From Dipteris shenzhenensis (taxonomy: Eukaryota > Polypodiophyta > Polypodiopsida > Gleicheniales), in the NCBI GenBank assembly GCA_047967505.1, contig CM106539.1: a DNA stretch of 64,000 nucleotides; one strand, 5' to 3'. Position 1 is the first letter of the stretch. Every line of letters starts with the position of its first letter. A model generated the notes under the pieces. That model saw only the letters and a list, made by a program, of their open reading frames with translations. It was not told the DNA's origin and made no database searches. Positions 45,201 to 57,020 of this stretch are shown one piece after another. A program made the position numbers and the translations under genes.

Positions 45201-45222
45201 AGGGTTCCTACACCCATCACTA

Positions 45223-45309
45223 CTTGAAATTTTATGATTGGCACAAGATGCTCCAAGTAAGTATGATTTGTGAGTCTAGAAGCAACTAATCAACCATCGT
45301 TCATGTGTT
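45223..45309 (+). pseudogene. Family-2 TNP2 fragment D, left part
   Basis: CTTGAAATTTTATGATTGGCACAAGATGCTCCAAGTAAGT-like sequence matches an exon end and intron of TNP2 at 20145-20250 of copy A. It is split from its right part (57055-57596) by the 11.7-kb element. Confidence 0.8.
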
Positions 45310-45343
45310 TCATTAGGAAAAAAGGGAGCTCATTTTGGGGCCT
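45310..45343 (+). repeat. Left terminal inverted repeat of the H3-ULP1 element
   Basis: Pairs with 57021-57054 with a few mismatches over about 33 bases. Confidence 0.85.
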
Positions 45344-45801
45344 TTTACGGTTTGGAAAAATAAGCTCTCAACCAATCAATAGAAGGCCAACGTAACGTTG
45401 AAAATTCACGAAAATAAGAGAAAATAGAAAAAAGAAACAATACTTTATGTAAGTACAAGCGTGCTACATTAATGAGGAGATTGGTTTTTTATTCGTAGAA
45501 GATCTTTGGACAAGAAGATAGAATCTAAACTGACATTTTATCTGACAAGATCCTTCCCGCTTCCACCTTCCTTTGAATTTTCAAATATTGTGCCGCCTTT
45601 CGTGCGAAAGGTCTACCATTCTACACCATTGCCTCATTGTGCAACTGCCTTCCTTTTCCAAAACTGCTCCCTTGATCCTGTTTGGCGTAGAGTAAGATGT
45701 TTCTCGTCAACTGTCTGTTTGCCCACTTTCTCTTTCTTGAAACTTCAAATTGTTATCTTAGTTACATTACTTTGCTATTCTTACAGATTCAGAAAATCTC
45801 C

Positions 45802-47242
45802 ATGGTGAACCAAAACCACGGCCGTTCTTGTGCAAGACGCTCTGTGGATGATAATGCTACGAAGGCAGAATTATACCAAACATCCTTACCCCGTCGACCT
45901 GCTTCTTCTATTTCGTCGGTAGAGAATTCAAGTACAGTCAAAACAGAAGGAACTTGGGAAAGGTTTAGTGTTTCGAAAGGAGCATGGGTGCTCATGCAAC
46001 CTAGCAAAAGAAAAAGACCCCAGACAAAAAACATTTTCTTGGCATCGTGGAAGGGAAGAGTACGAGATTTTAAAATCACCAAAGGGAAGATATCCGTGAA
46101 AGAAGTTTTGATTCAGCACGTGTACATGCATAAAGAACTTGTCTTGTGAGACTATCCAAAAAATCTTCCGCAACACAGGCCTAATTGTATATTTTTCTAT
46201 TGTGGTTTTTTCCTTCATGAGGTGTATGGATTTTTAAGATGAAGCTTTCTCTCTTAACTTATTGACATTCTTGTGTTGTTTTATTTGAGATTTATATCCT
46301 TCATCGTATGAGACATGGCAAAACATCGATTGTATTCTGGGATTTATAGATGTTCTGCATGGATCGATAGGAGAACAACAATACCAAGGTCGATGTGCAA
46401 CAGAGCTAGCTCAATCGGGTATATTTTTTACTGATCATTTTTATCAGTTGCTGGACAAAGCTAACACACATGGTGTATTAATAAAACAAGACCTTCCGGC
46501 GTGGAATTCGGTGGATTGGCCTCACCCACATTCTAGTGTTATAGAGGCATATAGGGCGAAGCTTTTTACAGAAGTACAGAAAGCTCTGAGGCCCAATATT
46601 GCCACTAGGATAGTAAAAATTTCTTTGTGCATGCCTCTCACAGTTTTTGTAGACTTGTTTAATACCTTTCCAGTAAAGGTTTCAAAAACAATGCTCACAG
46701 TTAAAGCAACAAATTCGGCATGCATGTCACAATTTTTGGATAAAGGTTGGGATAAGAAGACATGTAGTTCAGTGTTTTGTGAGGTGGTCCAACCTTCTAT
46801 GCAACTGAAGTACATGGTTGCATCACAAAATCTTATTTTCTCTTTTTATTACAAGCGCAGTCGAATGCTAGGTTCAAAGCTTGTCCCAATGGACCAAGAT
46901 GAAGAGTCGTTTGGTGCACAAAATAAACTTATTGATATTGATGTTCTTGAGAATGGTGATGTGGTAGCCAGTATCTCGTTAAGAGAATGTTGCTCCCTAG
47001 CTCAATTACGCAGTGACATTCTGTTTGAGACTGAAGGTTCTATCTCAAACGACTTTTTATTTATCTACAAGAACAGAAAGGTACACCATCTGATTTATCC
47101 TAGTCTCTATAAGCATTGCTATTAGTTTAATTTACCACTCTAATTCATATTGCTTTTTTGCAGTTACTCAGAAGAAGAGAGAGCTCAGTTAAATGCAAAG
47201 ACATAGAAAATTTTAAAATTGAGATCACACATACTCCATAAA
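45802..47242 (+). CDS. Transposon-carried gene 1, unknown function
   Basis: Start MVNQNHGRSCARRSVDD at 45802, just after a likely 5'-UTR intron acceptor (TTCTTACAG). The first exon includes KGAWVLMQPSKRKRPQTKNI and SWKGRVRDFKITKGKISVKE. A second open block runs from ~46290 to 47080 (CILGFIDVLHGSIGEQQYQG ... NDFLFIYKNRK). It joins by a GT-AG intron to LLRRRESSVKCKDIENFKIE and a stop at ~47242. The junction between the first two blocks is not resolved, so a break there is possible. No domain was recognised. Convergent with the H3-ULP1 gene, whose stop lies 250 bases away. Confidence 0.5.
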
Positions 47243-47490
47243 GAAAGGTTTTGTATTCAATCAAGTAAGATTTTGTACAGAATTGTTTAGCTGAATCTGT
47301 AGAACATATTTCTAACATCCATTTTCTATTTATGTACAGTTTCATCCAGAGGCTGCTCTACATTTTCTAGAGGATCTTCTCTCTGCTGCTCCATCCTGTC
47401 CGTGCTCCATCCTGTCTCCTCCACTGCCCCAGAAGCCTCTCTTTGCTGCTTCTCCACCTTCTCCTCAACATCAACAGCAGGTCTTTGCTC

Positions 47491-49423
47491 CTATGTCTGC
47501 TCCTCAGCACTCTGTGATTGCTCCTGTGGCTTCTGGTCCTCAACATCAGGTGCTTCATATGTGGGATCAAGGTGTATGACACCTTCTTGTACTTTAGAGC
47601 TTTCACCCAGCTCCACAGTAGCTGCTACAATAGGTTTGGGGGAGGCATAGCTCAAAAACCTCGAAATTGTATGAGCTCTAAAATTATGTACATAGTTGGG
47701 GCTGAAGCTATCCTCTTTCATCTGCAATGGCAGAGGATAATTTAGAACACTTTGTATCATTATGAATTATATTCAAGCTAAATGAAAAGTATTTTTCCTT
47801 ACCAGATCTGGCTGTTCCTTTTCAAAGTAGCTTGAAAGTATATATTTTGCATTGATCAGCACCCTCCATCCACAACTACTTGAATCATTTTGTTGTGGTG
47901 TCTGTACAGTTAGAAAAAAATGTTAGAAACTGTGAGCATCAGCACAAAACAAAATTATTCAATAAGTTCAAAGACATAGCATTTAATAGACTTTTTACCT
48001 CTAGACTTAATGGCTCTATTGAATCCAACAGAGAGACATTTGGAGGACAATGATCCAATGCATCTAATAGCCTTCTAATACAACTGCAATATGTATAATT
48101 TAGTTAGTATGGTATCAAAATAATGAAGTTTTGAGTTCAGAAAGCACACACAGTACTTACAATTTCAGCTCTCTGTGTGTGTTTTTTAGAGAGTTGAATA
48201 GAAAGCACTGCTTCTGCTGGATGTCAATAGACACAAAACTCCAGTGGTCACTGCATAAGGAAAAAAGCATAAGCAAATGAAAGGCTACAAGAGTTCCCAA
48301 TATTAAAGAAGAATCTTAAAAGAAGTAGTCACCCACATACCTGCTATGATATGGAAGTAGCAAAATGTCAATTACTTCAAAATTGCAGTGTTTGAACCAG
48401 CTGGAAATACTCATGGGAGTCTCTTTTGCATCTCTTAATCTAGAAGAAATGGCTGGATCAACAATATGGACTGTATGTTGTACAGAGGGATGAAGCCAGC
48501 TTCTCATCATGCTGCATAGGATCAGAACATAATTAGGGTAGGTTATAAAAGAGTTACAAGGAGGATTGATTTGCAAAAAATGTAAAATTTAAAGACACTT
48601 ACTAGAGCATTGCAAGAATGATAGTATCTGAGCAATACTCATTCTTGTTAGCCAATGCTGCTAAGCATTGTTTTGTCAAATCAAAATCATTGACTGAAAC
48701 TTCATCCTCAATATGTACAACTACATCAGGGCCCAGCTCCTTCAACCTTCTATGTATGTGTAGCTCCTTCTTTCCAGTTTCCACATCTATCACAGATTTT
48801 GTTTCTTTTACTTGCTGCTTCAGTGAGTCCTCATAAGCAGCCTTCCCTCTGGTGTTCTTTGAGTGTGTTACCTCAACAACCTTTACCTCATCAACCTTGA
48901 CCTTCCTTGTAGGTGGAATTAGCAATATATCTCTCATTTTGATGTCCTGCCATTCCACAGGATGAACCAGCTTGTCATATCTCCATCTCACTCTGGACAA
49001 AGTGTTGAAATCTTTGGCCATCAAAGTCACCCTGTGAGCATGGGCTGCTACAAGCATTGCATCCTCAAAATATTTCTCCAGGTAATCCTCTGCCATTTCC
49101 TGCAAGGAAAGAATGGCAGTTCTATTCCACCTAAACCCAAGGTTCCAACTGTCACAAATTTCTCTCACCAGTCTTTGAAAGGGTGCTTTGGGTATTGCAA
49201 AACCTATGGCTTTCTGTTGCCTCCTTATTTCCCTAAGCACACCTGCACCCTTATTCAATCTTTTGGCCTTTTGCTTGAGCAAGCTCATTGGCTTACCCTT
49301 CCTGCCATGTGAAGCTCTTCCCTTTGGAGGAACACTAAACTTCTTGGAACCTGTCCCAGCTGCTGTTGCTGCAAGACCTGGTCCTTTGCCAACTTGCCTT
49401 GCAGTTGATTTGGTTCTTGCCAT
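47491..49423 (-). CDS. Histone H3-like domain fused to ULP1/C48 cysteine protease
   Basis: Six exons (49423-48603, 48511-48341, 48250-48161, 48083-47999, 47901-47803, 47721-47491), all with GT-AG introns, joining in frame to 498 residues. Residues 1-9 are MARTKSTAR, the H3 tail start. After a Gly/Lys-rich linker, 60-146 follow H3: GVLREIRRQQK, PFQRLVREI, ILSLQEMAEDYL, FEDAMLVAAHAHRVTLMAKD. Residues ~245-420 match the ULP1 fold: DTIILAMLYMMRSW, DHW with His333, FNSL with Asn350, and QNDSSSCGW with Gln393 and Cys399. The His-Asn spacing of 17 and Gln-Cys spacing of 6 equal those of yeast Ulp1, but Asn replaces the catalytic Asp. The upstream in-frame codons (MQFFRV) are not needed. Presumed nuclear, linking nucleosome-like binding to SUMO or related cleavage; activity untested. 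Confidence 0.85.
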
Positions 49424-49489
49424 CACTCTGAAAAACTGCATACAAAGGATTGGAAAGAGATCAAAGACATGAAGAACATGTTTTTACAA

Positions 49490-50215
49490 AGAAAAGGCAA
49501 TCACAGGGGTGGTAGAAGCCAAATAGAGAAATTTGCAATAAAATGCGATATGAGCAGTTTGGAATTTCAAACAGGTCCACATCGCATTTTGCTGCAAATT
49601 TTTTAAATGAAATGCTGGTGCACTCCTACAGTGATTTCTATGTTTCTCCAACCAAATATAGTATGAATGGAGGTCATTCAAGAAGATCACATGCAAATAT
49701 CACACTTGAAGATCTGCATTCCTTCAGTGATTTCTCTGTCTTGGTTTGAGCCTATGCATTTCCATACAGGATGTAATTTTTCTATTTTAGGCAAGAAGAT
49801 TGCAGAGGCTAAGGGGAGTCACAAAACCAGACATGTTCTCATTAAGAAAAGGCAATCACAGAGGTGGAAGAAGCCAAATAGACAAATTTGCAATAAAATG
49901 CGATATGAGCAGTTTGGAATTTCAAACAGGTCCACATCGCATTTTGTTGCAAATTTCTGAAATGACATGCTGGTGAACTTCTACAGTGATTTCTTTGTCT
50001 CTCCAGCCAAATACAGTATGAATGGAGTTTATGCAAGAAGACTACAGCTATGGAAGTCAAAAAACCAGAACATGTTCTCACAAAGAGAAGGCAATCACAG
50101 GGGTGGAAGAAGCCAAATAGAGAAATTTGCAATAAAATGCGATATGAGCAGTTTGGAATTTCAAACAGGTCCACATCGCATTTTGCTGCAAATTTTCTAA
50201 ATGACATGCTGGTGC
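49490..50215. repeat. Three tandem-like repeats with inverted-repeat cores, H3-ULP1 side
   Basis: Segments starting GGCAATCACAGRGGTGG (about 49495, 49851, 50090) each contain AAATTTGCAATAAAATGCGA and, ~55 bases on, its near reverse complement TCGCATTTTGCTGCAAATTT. They lie just upstream of the H3-ULP1 start. Related cores recur at 51140-51635. Confidence 0.8.
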
Positions 50216-50624
50216 ACTCCTACAGTGATTTCTATGTTTCTCCAACCAAATACAGTATGAATGGAGGTTAGGCAAGAAGATCACATGCAAATATCACACT
50301 TGAAGATCTGCTTTCCTACAGTGATTTCTTTGTCTGGTTTGAGTCTATGCATTTCCATACAGTATGTATTTTTTCTATTTTAGGCAAAAAGATTGCAGAG
50401 ACTAAGGGTCTCGAGAACCCATTGTTCCTGACCTGGAGTCTATCTGTGGATGTGCTGTGCTGCTGAGGAGTAATCTGTGCTGAGGATGATTCTGTGCTGC
50501 TGGACAAGATGCTGATGCTGCAGAGTATGGAGGTAGGGAGGCAAGAGGGCAGAGACTGGAGGGCAAGAGTTCTAAAACAGGATACCACAAAGAAGTGCAA
50601 AATGAATTAAAGAATCACTAAATC

Positions 50625-50705
50625 CCACACGTGTGGAATCTAGTCGTTTTTCACACGTGTGGATGGGACCCAGATCTCTTGGAGTTTGAAATCTGGCACG
50701 TGTGA
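50625..50705. promoter_or_regulatory. Triple CACGTG (G-box-like) cluster
   Basis: CCACACGTGTGG at 50625-50636, CACACGTGTG at 50652-50661 and GCACGTGTG at 50696-50704. They lie about 265-340 bases upstream of the 564-residue gene's start. In plants CACGTG is bound by bHLH and bZIP factors. The function here is inferred. Confidence 0.45.
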
Positions 50706-50967
50706 AAGTACACTTTATTCCTTGGAACTTGTGCCATTCATTATTTCATCATGAATACCACAACCACTTTTCCCTCCCCTGGATTCCAATCTCTCATCCC
50801 TGCCACGACTCTCTCCTGATCCTTTCTCTCTGATTCTTTCCTACCCAGCACACTCCATCCAGACTGCAGCCTGCCTGAAGACAGTACTGCCAGATCTCCA
50901 GGTTACCTAGAGTGCAAGGTTCAAGCTAGAGAAAGAGCAGGAGATTTACCAGTGCAACTCAATCAGC

Positions 50968-53594
50968 ATGGAAAAGGAAAAAAAAGGTCAGAGTTCTAGT
51001 TTGGTTTCAATGTTTTTCAACATTTATTTCTTCCATCCATTGGATTTTTTATGTCCCAATGTCTTCACTCAGCTCCATCCTTCTTCCACAATGTGGTAAA
51101 TCACCCAGAAATTAGATTGTAGGTAGATATGAACAGAAACAAGAAATTTGCAACAAAATGCGAGGAGAGTGGTTTGGAATTCTCTAAACAGCCCATATCG
51201 CATTTTGCTGCAAATTCCTGTTGTGGACTCCTTGCTCATGAAAATTTTCATTCATTCCATTTTTTCTCTTGCATATGAGAGCATAGTGTCCAGGAATCAC
51301 TGAAATGAAGCAAGTGCTTGATTTGACATGCACATGAACAGAACTTGAGAATTTGCAACAAAATGCGAGGAGAGTGGTTTATAGTTCTCTAAACAGCCCA
51401 TATCGCATTTTGCTGCAAATTCCTGTTGTTGACACATTCCTCATGAATAGTATCACTCATTCCATTATTTCTCTTGCATGTGAGATCATAGTGTCCAGGA
51501 ATCACTGAGATGAACCAAGTTCTTGATTTGACATGCACATGACCAGAATTTGAGAATTTGCAACAAAATGCGAGGAGAGTGGTTTACAATTCTCTAAATA
51601 GCCCATATCGCATTTTGCTGCAAATTCCTGTGTATTATTTGTTTCTCACTTCTACCTATTAATTTGCTACCTTTAGCCCTGTGGAGATCTTCCTTGATGA
51701 TGAGAAATGTTTTTGTTTTGGAACAGCTGTTTCCCAGGCCCCACCTTTCAAGAGGAAGCTGGACTTTTCTGCTGCTATAATAAAACCTCAGCAATCACCA
51801 GGTGAGTGATGAGATGTCATGAAGGAATTATCTGGTGATATACAATGCATTCACTGATTGCATATGTCAGCATATAGAATTTATAGTATATAAGTTTTTG
51901 AACAGGCAAAAAGAAGAGGCTGGAGCAGAGTGCTGATTCTTCCATCAAAAAACAAATGGAACCAGAAGAGGACAGTTCTCCAGATTTGCTCCTATTTGAG
52001 TTTCTTCACAAATGCAAGGCTCAGAGTAACTTCCATTTATACCATAGTATATTCAACATGGAGTTCTCAATGAGCTCTGTACTAGAGCAACACAAAGATT
52101 TTCTTTCAGACTATTGGGATGCCTTCAAAGAACTGACAGAGGCAGGAAGAATTGTGGGAGGTGAAAAGGTTTTTGTGCACATTAATCATATTGTCTCCAA
52201 TGACAGGCTGAGGTACCATGTGAGCAAAAGATTTGACAGCCTGCCTGATCACTATAAATTCAACTGTACTTTGCACACCAGAAAGTGCAGAGTGCTGGAG
52301 GAGAGCATGGCATTTCTCATGTACATTGTCTTCAGTCAGGAGTCTTTGGATGAACAAGGGCAGGAAACAGAAGAAGAAGACACATCTGAAGCTTCTGAAA
52401 AGGAGGATGTTTCTTTGGGCTCTGAAATGGCAGAGCAAGAAGAAGATATCAACCTTCAGGATGAGGGGCTGCAAGTGGCTGCTCTTGACCTTGTTCAACT
52501 GAGGAATAAAACTCTGAGGGGAGCAGAGCCAGTTGAAGATTTTGATGTTCAGAGCAGCAACTATGCAGTGCCCATGCTTCCAGGTGTGTTGATTGGTGGA
52601 AAGGATTATGTTTTCCTCCATGATATAGAGTGTATGTTTGATTTGAGGGAGGACTATGCCATTTCCCTTATTGCCCAGGCTTCAAGGCTTGACAAGGAGG
52701 TTGGCATAGAGGATGACCAATCACTTCTGGCTTTGGAAACAATGTTTGATCCTGTAGAGGCCCTTTCATTTTGTTTCAAAGAGGCTGAAAAGTTCCAAGA
52801 GCCAGATGAAGCTGCCTTCCAGCTCACACAGGAAGCTATGAATCTCTCAGCTCTATACACAGAAAAGACTAGAGAAGAGGCTGTACAAGAAGGGAGAGGG
52901 ATAAATCTTTGGAAAGATGAACTGCTTGTTGCTGATGAAAATGAGAAGGTACTTCAAATCATATACTTTGACTTCTGCTTAACTTTAGTTTTGTAGGTTG
53001 TGTATTGTCTCACTCCAATCCTTTGATATGTTGCAGCTACAAATTGAGGATGACACATTCCTCCAGAGATCAAGTGGAAGCAGGCAGGTTGGGTTTCGCA
53101 AAATGTCAGGCCTAGCTCATTATATTCATGATCTAGGCAGTGCCAAGATCTTGATTTACCATAGGCAGTTGAGCAACAATGGAGAAGCCATTGTTTACTT
53201 CCTAAAATGTTTGTCCAGGGCTTTAGGTGGACATGCTCTTTCATGGCAAAAGGAAAAGATCATTTTGATAGAGAGGTTGTCTACCATAGATATATTTGGA
53301 GATTATGTGAATAAGCAGGCCTCTAGGGCCGCTTACTTTTTGTCTTACACTTCTTATGCATTAGCATGTGGTGTTAAGGACCCCAAATATCTGGAGGGCT
53401 ATGGAAAACACCAGCTTGTAAGGTTTCGAGAGCCACCCATGATCGCATCAGGCCACACAGTCCAAGAAGAGGAACAGGTGGAGAGAGCTGAAGAAAAGGA
53501 TAAAGAGACAGTCGACATCAAGCCAATAAAGAAGAAAAAGACTCCAATCAAGATCAAAAAGAGAGTTCCGATGAACAGGCCCTGGGAGAAATAG
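50968..53594 (+). CDS. Transposon-carried gene 3, 564-residue unknown nuclear-like protein
   Basis: Four exons (50968-50986, 51727-51801, 51906-52948, 53037-53594) with GT-AG introns join without stops to 564 residues. The start ATG was chosen because exon 1 (MEKEKK) splices in phase to AVSQAPPFKRKLDFSAAI. The N-terminus is basic (KRKLDF, GKKKRLEQ), residues ~180-218 are strongly acidic (EEEDTSEASEKEDVS), and the C-terminus is Lys-rich (IKKKKTPIKIKKRVP). The folded parts (LLLFEFLHKCKAQSNFHLYH, VFLHDIECMFDLREDY, LSRALGGHALSWQKEK) match no family I know. Intron 1 contains three inverted-repeat cores. Divergent from the H3-ULP1 gene, so co-regulation is plausible. Confidence 0.7.
51140..51635. 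repeat. Three further inverted-repeat cores, gene 3 side
   Basis: AAATTTGCAACAAAATGCGA or a close variant, then ATATCGCATTTTGCTGCAAA about 35 bases later, at ~51146-51220, ~51350-51422 and ~51552-51625. Same core motif as 49526-50200 but with a different spacer (GGAGAGTGGTTT). Confidence 0.8.
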
Positions 53595-53917
53595 GATTTA
53601 GTCATCGAATATAGCACAAACATTATATTAAATTTGAACTGATTTGTATAAAGTCTTTGATATCTGGTATGATCTTGTATAAATGATTAATAAGTTGATG
53701 ATGAAATGATTTGTACATTTACATAGAGTGGTGTCGTTAAATATTAAATGAACAATATATTGAAATTGTAAACAAATTGTATTAAGTTCAGATCATATGT
53801 TTCACATTGAAATTTTTTTCATGCATAACACCAAGAGTCACTTGTTCCACTAAAAAAATTTCTATTGAATGAGTTTGAAAACATGTGGACATAACCCCAA
53901 TAAGTTACAAATGAGTC

Positions 53918-56652
53918 CTATTCATGTTTACTTGTCCATTTATGGTTTCTAAATATCTTCGATTCCCTCCACTGTCTATGTCTCTCTGCTGCAATTGAAT
54001 TGTCTAGAGCTTGTCTTCGTCTTTGCTTTTGGGCTAGAAGAAAAGCAAGCTTGATTTTGGAGCTAGCAACTTTTCTTTTAGCATGCAGCCTTTGTAGTAT
54101 GCCTCGGTAAAACCATTGGAAGACTTCCTTCAGACTATTCGCCTTCTGACTCCCTCCATAGTGTTGTGTGTGTCTAAAAAATGCATTACGTGCCATGTAG
54201 TGAGACTTCTCCATGCCTTGGGTAGACCAAATAGCTGGGCATCCATACTTTTTGACAAAATAGGGAAGGTGGTTGTATATGATATGCTGTAAGACATAAG
54301 AATGCATAGTAAGTAATAAAAAAAAGAGGATCACACTTAAGTAAAAAAAAAAGACAGAACCTTACCATGTAGTGAGTTATATTGCAGGCTGTCCACGCGT
54401 CTTTCATTGACTTCCCAAAATGTTTAATTGCCTCCTCAAAGTTCTTGTAATCACTCTTTGTCCATGTTACTTTGTCACAGAACATGAAGAGTTGATCAAG
54501 AGACCTCCACACCTCTGCCTTCCTATTTCGTGCTTCCCCATCTGCCTCATGATCTTTCACAGCATTATGGACTTGCTTCCACAATCCATAATTAATCTTT
54601 GAAACTGCTCTACCTTGCCTTACTTGCTTACTGTGTTTGGGTCGAGACAAGAATCTTCTTGCCTTAACACCACCAATAGAGGGCTTGATTTGTACCTCCT
54701 TGCCATTGGTAGACTTTTTAAAATCCTTTGTGATTTGAACATCTCCTCCATGCAGACCTATATCGGATAACACTTTTTCCAATGCTTGAAGAGCATCCTT
54801 TCTATTTTTTTCGGGACGGAGTTTCCAAGCAAATCCAATATATAAAAATACCAATTTCTCAATAATTCGACATAGACCATGCAATGTGCAGATGTGAACA
54901 TTACATAGTGGAATGTCCAGAATGGCCTTGAAGTCAGGGTCAACTTTATCTCTATTAGGTGCTCTCTTCCACCATTTTGAATCCATTACTTGAGCTGATT
55001 CTTTGCAGTAAAGACAAGGAGACTTTGAGTTGCCTCCTTTACTAATGTTATACATGCACTTAAGTGTTTTAAGATCCCCGGCCATGTGCCACTCTACTTG
55101 AAAATCACCTTTTCCTGCAACATGGAGATTCTCGCCTTGCACTTGTCTTTTGATTATTGTTGGTATTTCCGTGTGATGAAACACCCAATCTAGTGTTTCA
55201 TGGTCTTCGGTCTTCACCTGCGAGATTATAGAAAACAAAAGTATTACTATATCAGATTTGAAAACAATGACCAAAATCAAGTATAAAACAGCCCATGATC
55301 ATACCTGGAACGAGCCTAACCACCATATGTGTTTCTCTGACTGCACACTAAAATACTTCGAACTCGCTTCAGTCAATGATGTATCAATCGCTCCATTCAT
55401 CAATGTAATAGTAACTCTTTCCATTTTCTTTTCCTTTACAACCTCACACTCATCCAGTTTGATAACAAATTTCAAAATGCCTTTGCACTCCTCAAATGTT
55501 ATTCCATAAAACTCGACCATTCTTTTTTGAAGTTGTTGCAGATCTAAAAATATATTGTTCCAAGGATCATACACAGTGGTTCCTTTAACACCATGAAATA
55601 TTTCTTCAATATGGATATACTGCCCAATAAATTCATCTATACTTTCATTCAAATGACCTCTTATCCTCCACACGGTTGCTGGATTTGGCAGTAAAACTCG
55701 TTTAATCCTTTGATCTTTCAAAGTTGAGGATATCGCATGAAAAATCGAACTATATCCCTTCCTGCTAACTCCACTAACATCAAGAGCCTCTTGGATTATA
55801 GTGCCATCAACTTGATTATTGGATACAAAGTCCTCTACAACATTGCGTTTGACTGTTTTGTATTTTTTTTCCTCAATCAAACCTTTTGCTACACCGCAAG
55901 AAAGCAATCCTTTCATTTGTTAACAGGAAGAAGGTTCGGGTCCATATTTTCTTTTGCAGGCTCCAATAATTTCCTGTAATAACAACATTATATGACTATA
56001 TTATTCAGCACCTCCATTCTTATTTTGTGACAATCAACGAAATAGATATAGTCTGGAAGAGAGCCTTTTTGAGTATACAAAATGATAAATTTCAATCTAA
56101 CCTTGCTTCCTGAATTCGTCGCTTGCATCCACCAGTCCCAGCCTTCAAATTTGCAATGTTTTTAATCTTCCTGCTACGTTGTCTGTCTCCAAGCACGGTT
56201 CTCTTCTTTCTTGCTCTTGTCAATTCTTTTTTACTCTTTGAATGCTCCTCGATTTCATTCTGCAACTGCTGCTCCAATTTTGCACGAATGGCTATCTCCT
56301 CCATCTTGGCCCCCTTTTCTTGTAGGTACATCATTTTATACGTTTCCGCAAATGCAGATTGCGCTGAAATATAACCAAGAAGTCCATTTTGTCCATCGTC
56401 GGCAAACCTCAGTAATGTGGTGGGATTGACAAATGGAGGTGTAGAGTTTTTTACTTGACATTTTGGATATATGCTTCCGTCGCACCATAAGTCAATATGT
56501 TGAAGCCCTTCTCTTCTCATATTTTCCCGCTGTTGAGCATTCAGCACCGTATCCTTTCGTCTTTTTTGTGCTGGAGCATATTGTTCTTCCAAGTCGATGT
56601 GAAGATGGTGTAATCGCTTCTTCTCAGATAGTGACTCACTAGTATCGGCCAT
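53918..56652 (-). pseudogene. DDE-type transposase with CxxC insert (one apparent frameshift)
   Basis: Four exons (56652-56102, 55973-55305, 55217-54366, 54286-53918), about 810 residues. The N-terminal exon is basic and coiled-coil-like (KRRKDTVLNAQQRENMRREG). Candidate catalytic residues: Asp in FVIKLDECEV (exon 2), Asp in WHMAGDLKTLKCMYN followed by SPCLYCK (exon 3), and Glu in QGMEKSHYMARNAFFRHTQH (exon 4). The GD...CxxC...H...E order resembles DDE transposases with a zinc-binding insert between the second Asp and the Glu. Exons 2 and 1 do not share a frame: a stop or shift lies at ~55915-55935, so it is recently damaged or has an unseen small intron. Lies just inside the right TIR. Confidence 0.65.
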
Positions 56653-57020
56653 TTTTTGTGCTCCTCAGGTTGCGAAGTTTGTTTTTCAATCTCATAGTCG
56701 TTTTGTAACATGAATCGTGGAAGTGTGGCGGTATCCATGTGAATATTTTGAAAACTTGCAATCACTAAGTTCAGTGATGGACTCTTAATGAAAGACCTGC
56801 ACACGTCGGCCAAAGAGATGCGGAATCTTTGGTAAACAAAAAAAAATCTAAGAGGATATTTAATACAAAATCGTGTTAGTCAGACAAAAGATTATCTTAT
56901 TCCTTTTTGAATTGACAGTTCTGTAGTCCTTACTGACAAATCTGAGCCACGTTTCCGTATTTTACTATTTTTGAGGTCTTTTAGGAGAGAAATAAATCAA
57001 AAAATAGTGAATTTCTTACA

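Larger units (their letters stand above)
41721..45222 (+). mobile_element. CACTA family-1 copy E, truncated
   Basis: Starts CACTACAAGGTACAGGCCAT at 41721, matching the left end of the nested element at 6328. It continues with subterminal palindromes (41846-41925), the conserved hairpin (41943-41994), ORF1 on the minus strand and a degenerate version of the palindromic array. It stops at ~45222 within a sequence matching 13573-13595 of the complete element, where family-2 fragment D begins. TNP2 and the right terminus are missing. Confidence 0.85.

Noticed and set aside
47491-49423. Centromeric H3 (CENH3) or an ordinary host histone gene
   Set aside because: Loop 1 has canonical H3 length, the gene has five introns and a fused protease, and it lies between the terminal repeats of a transposon.
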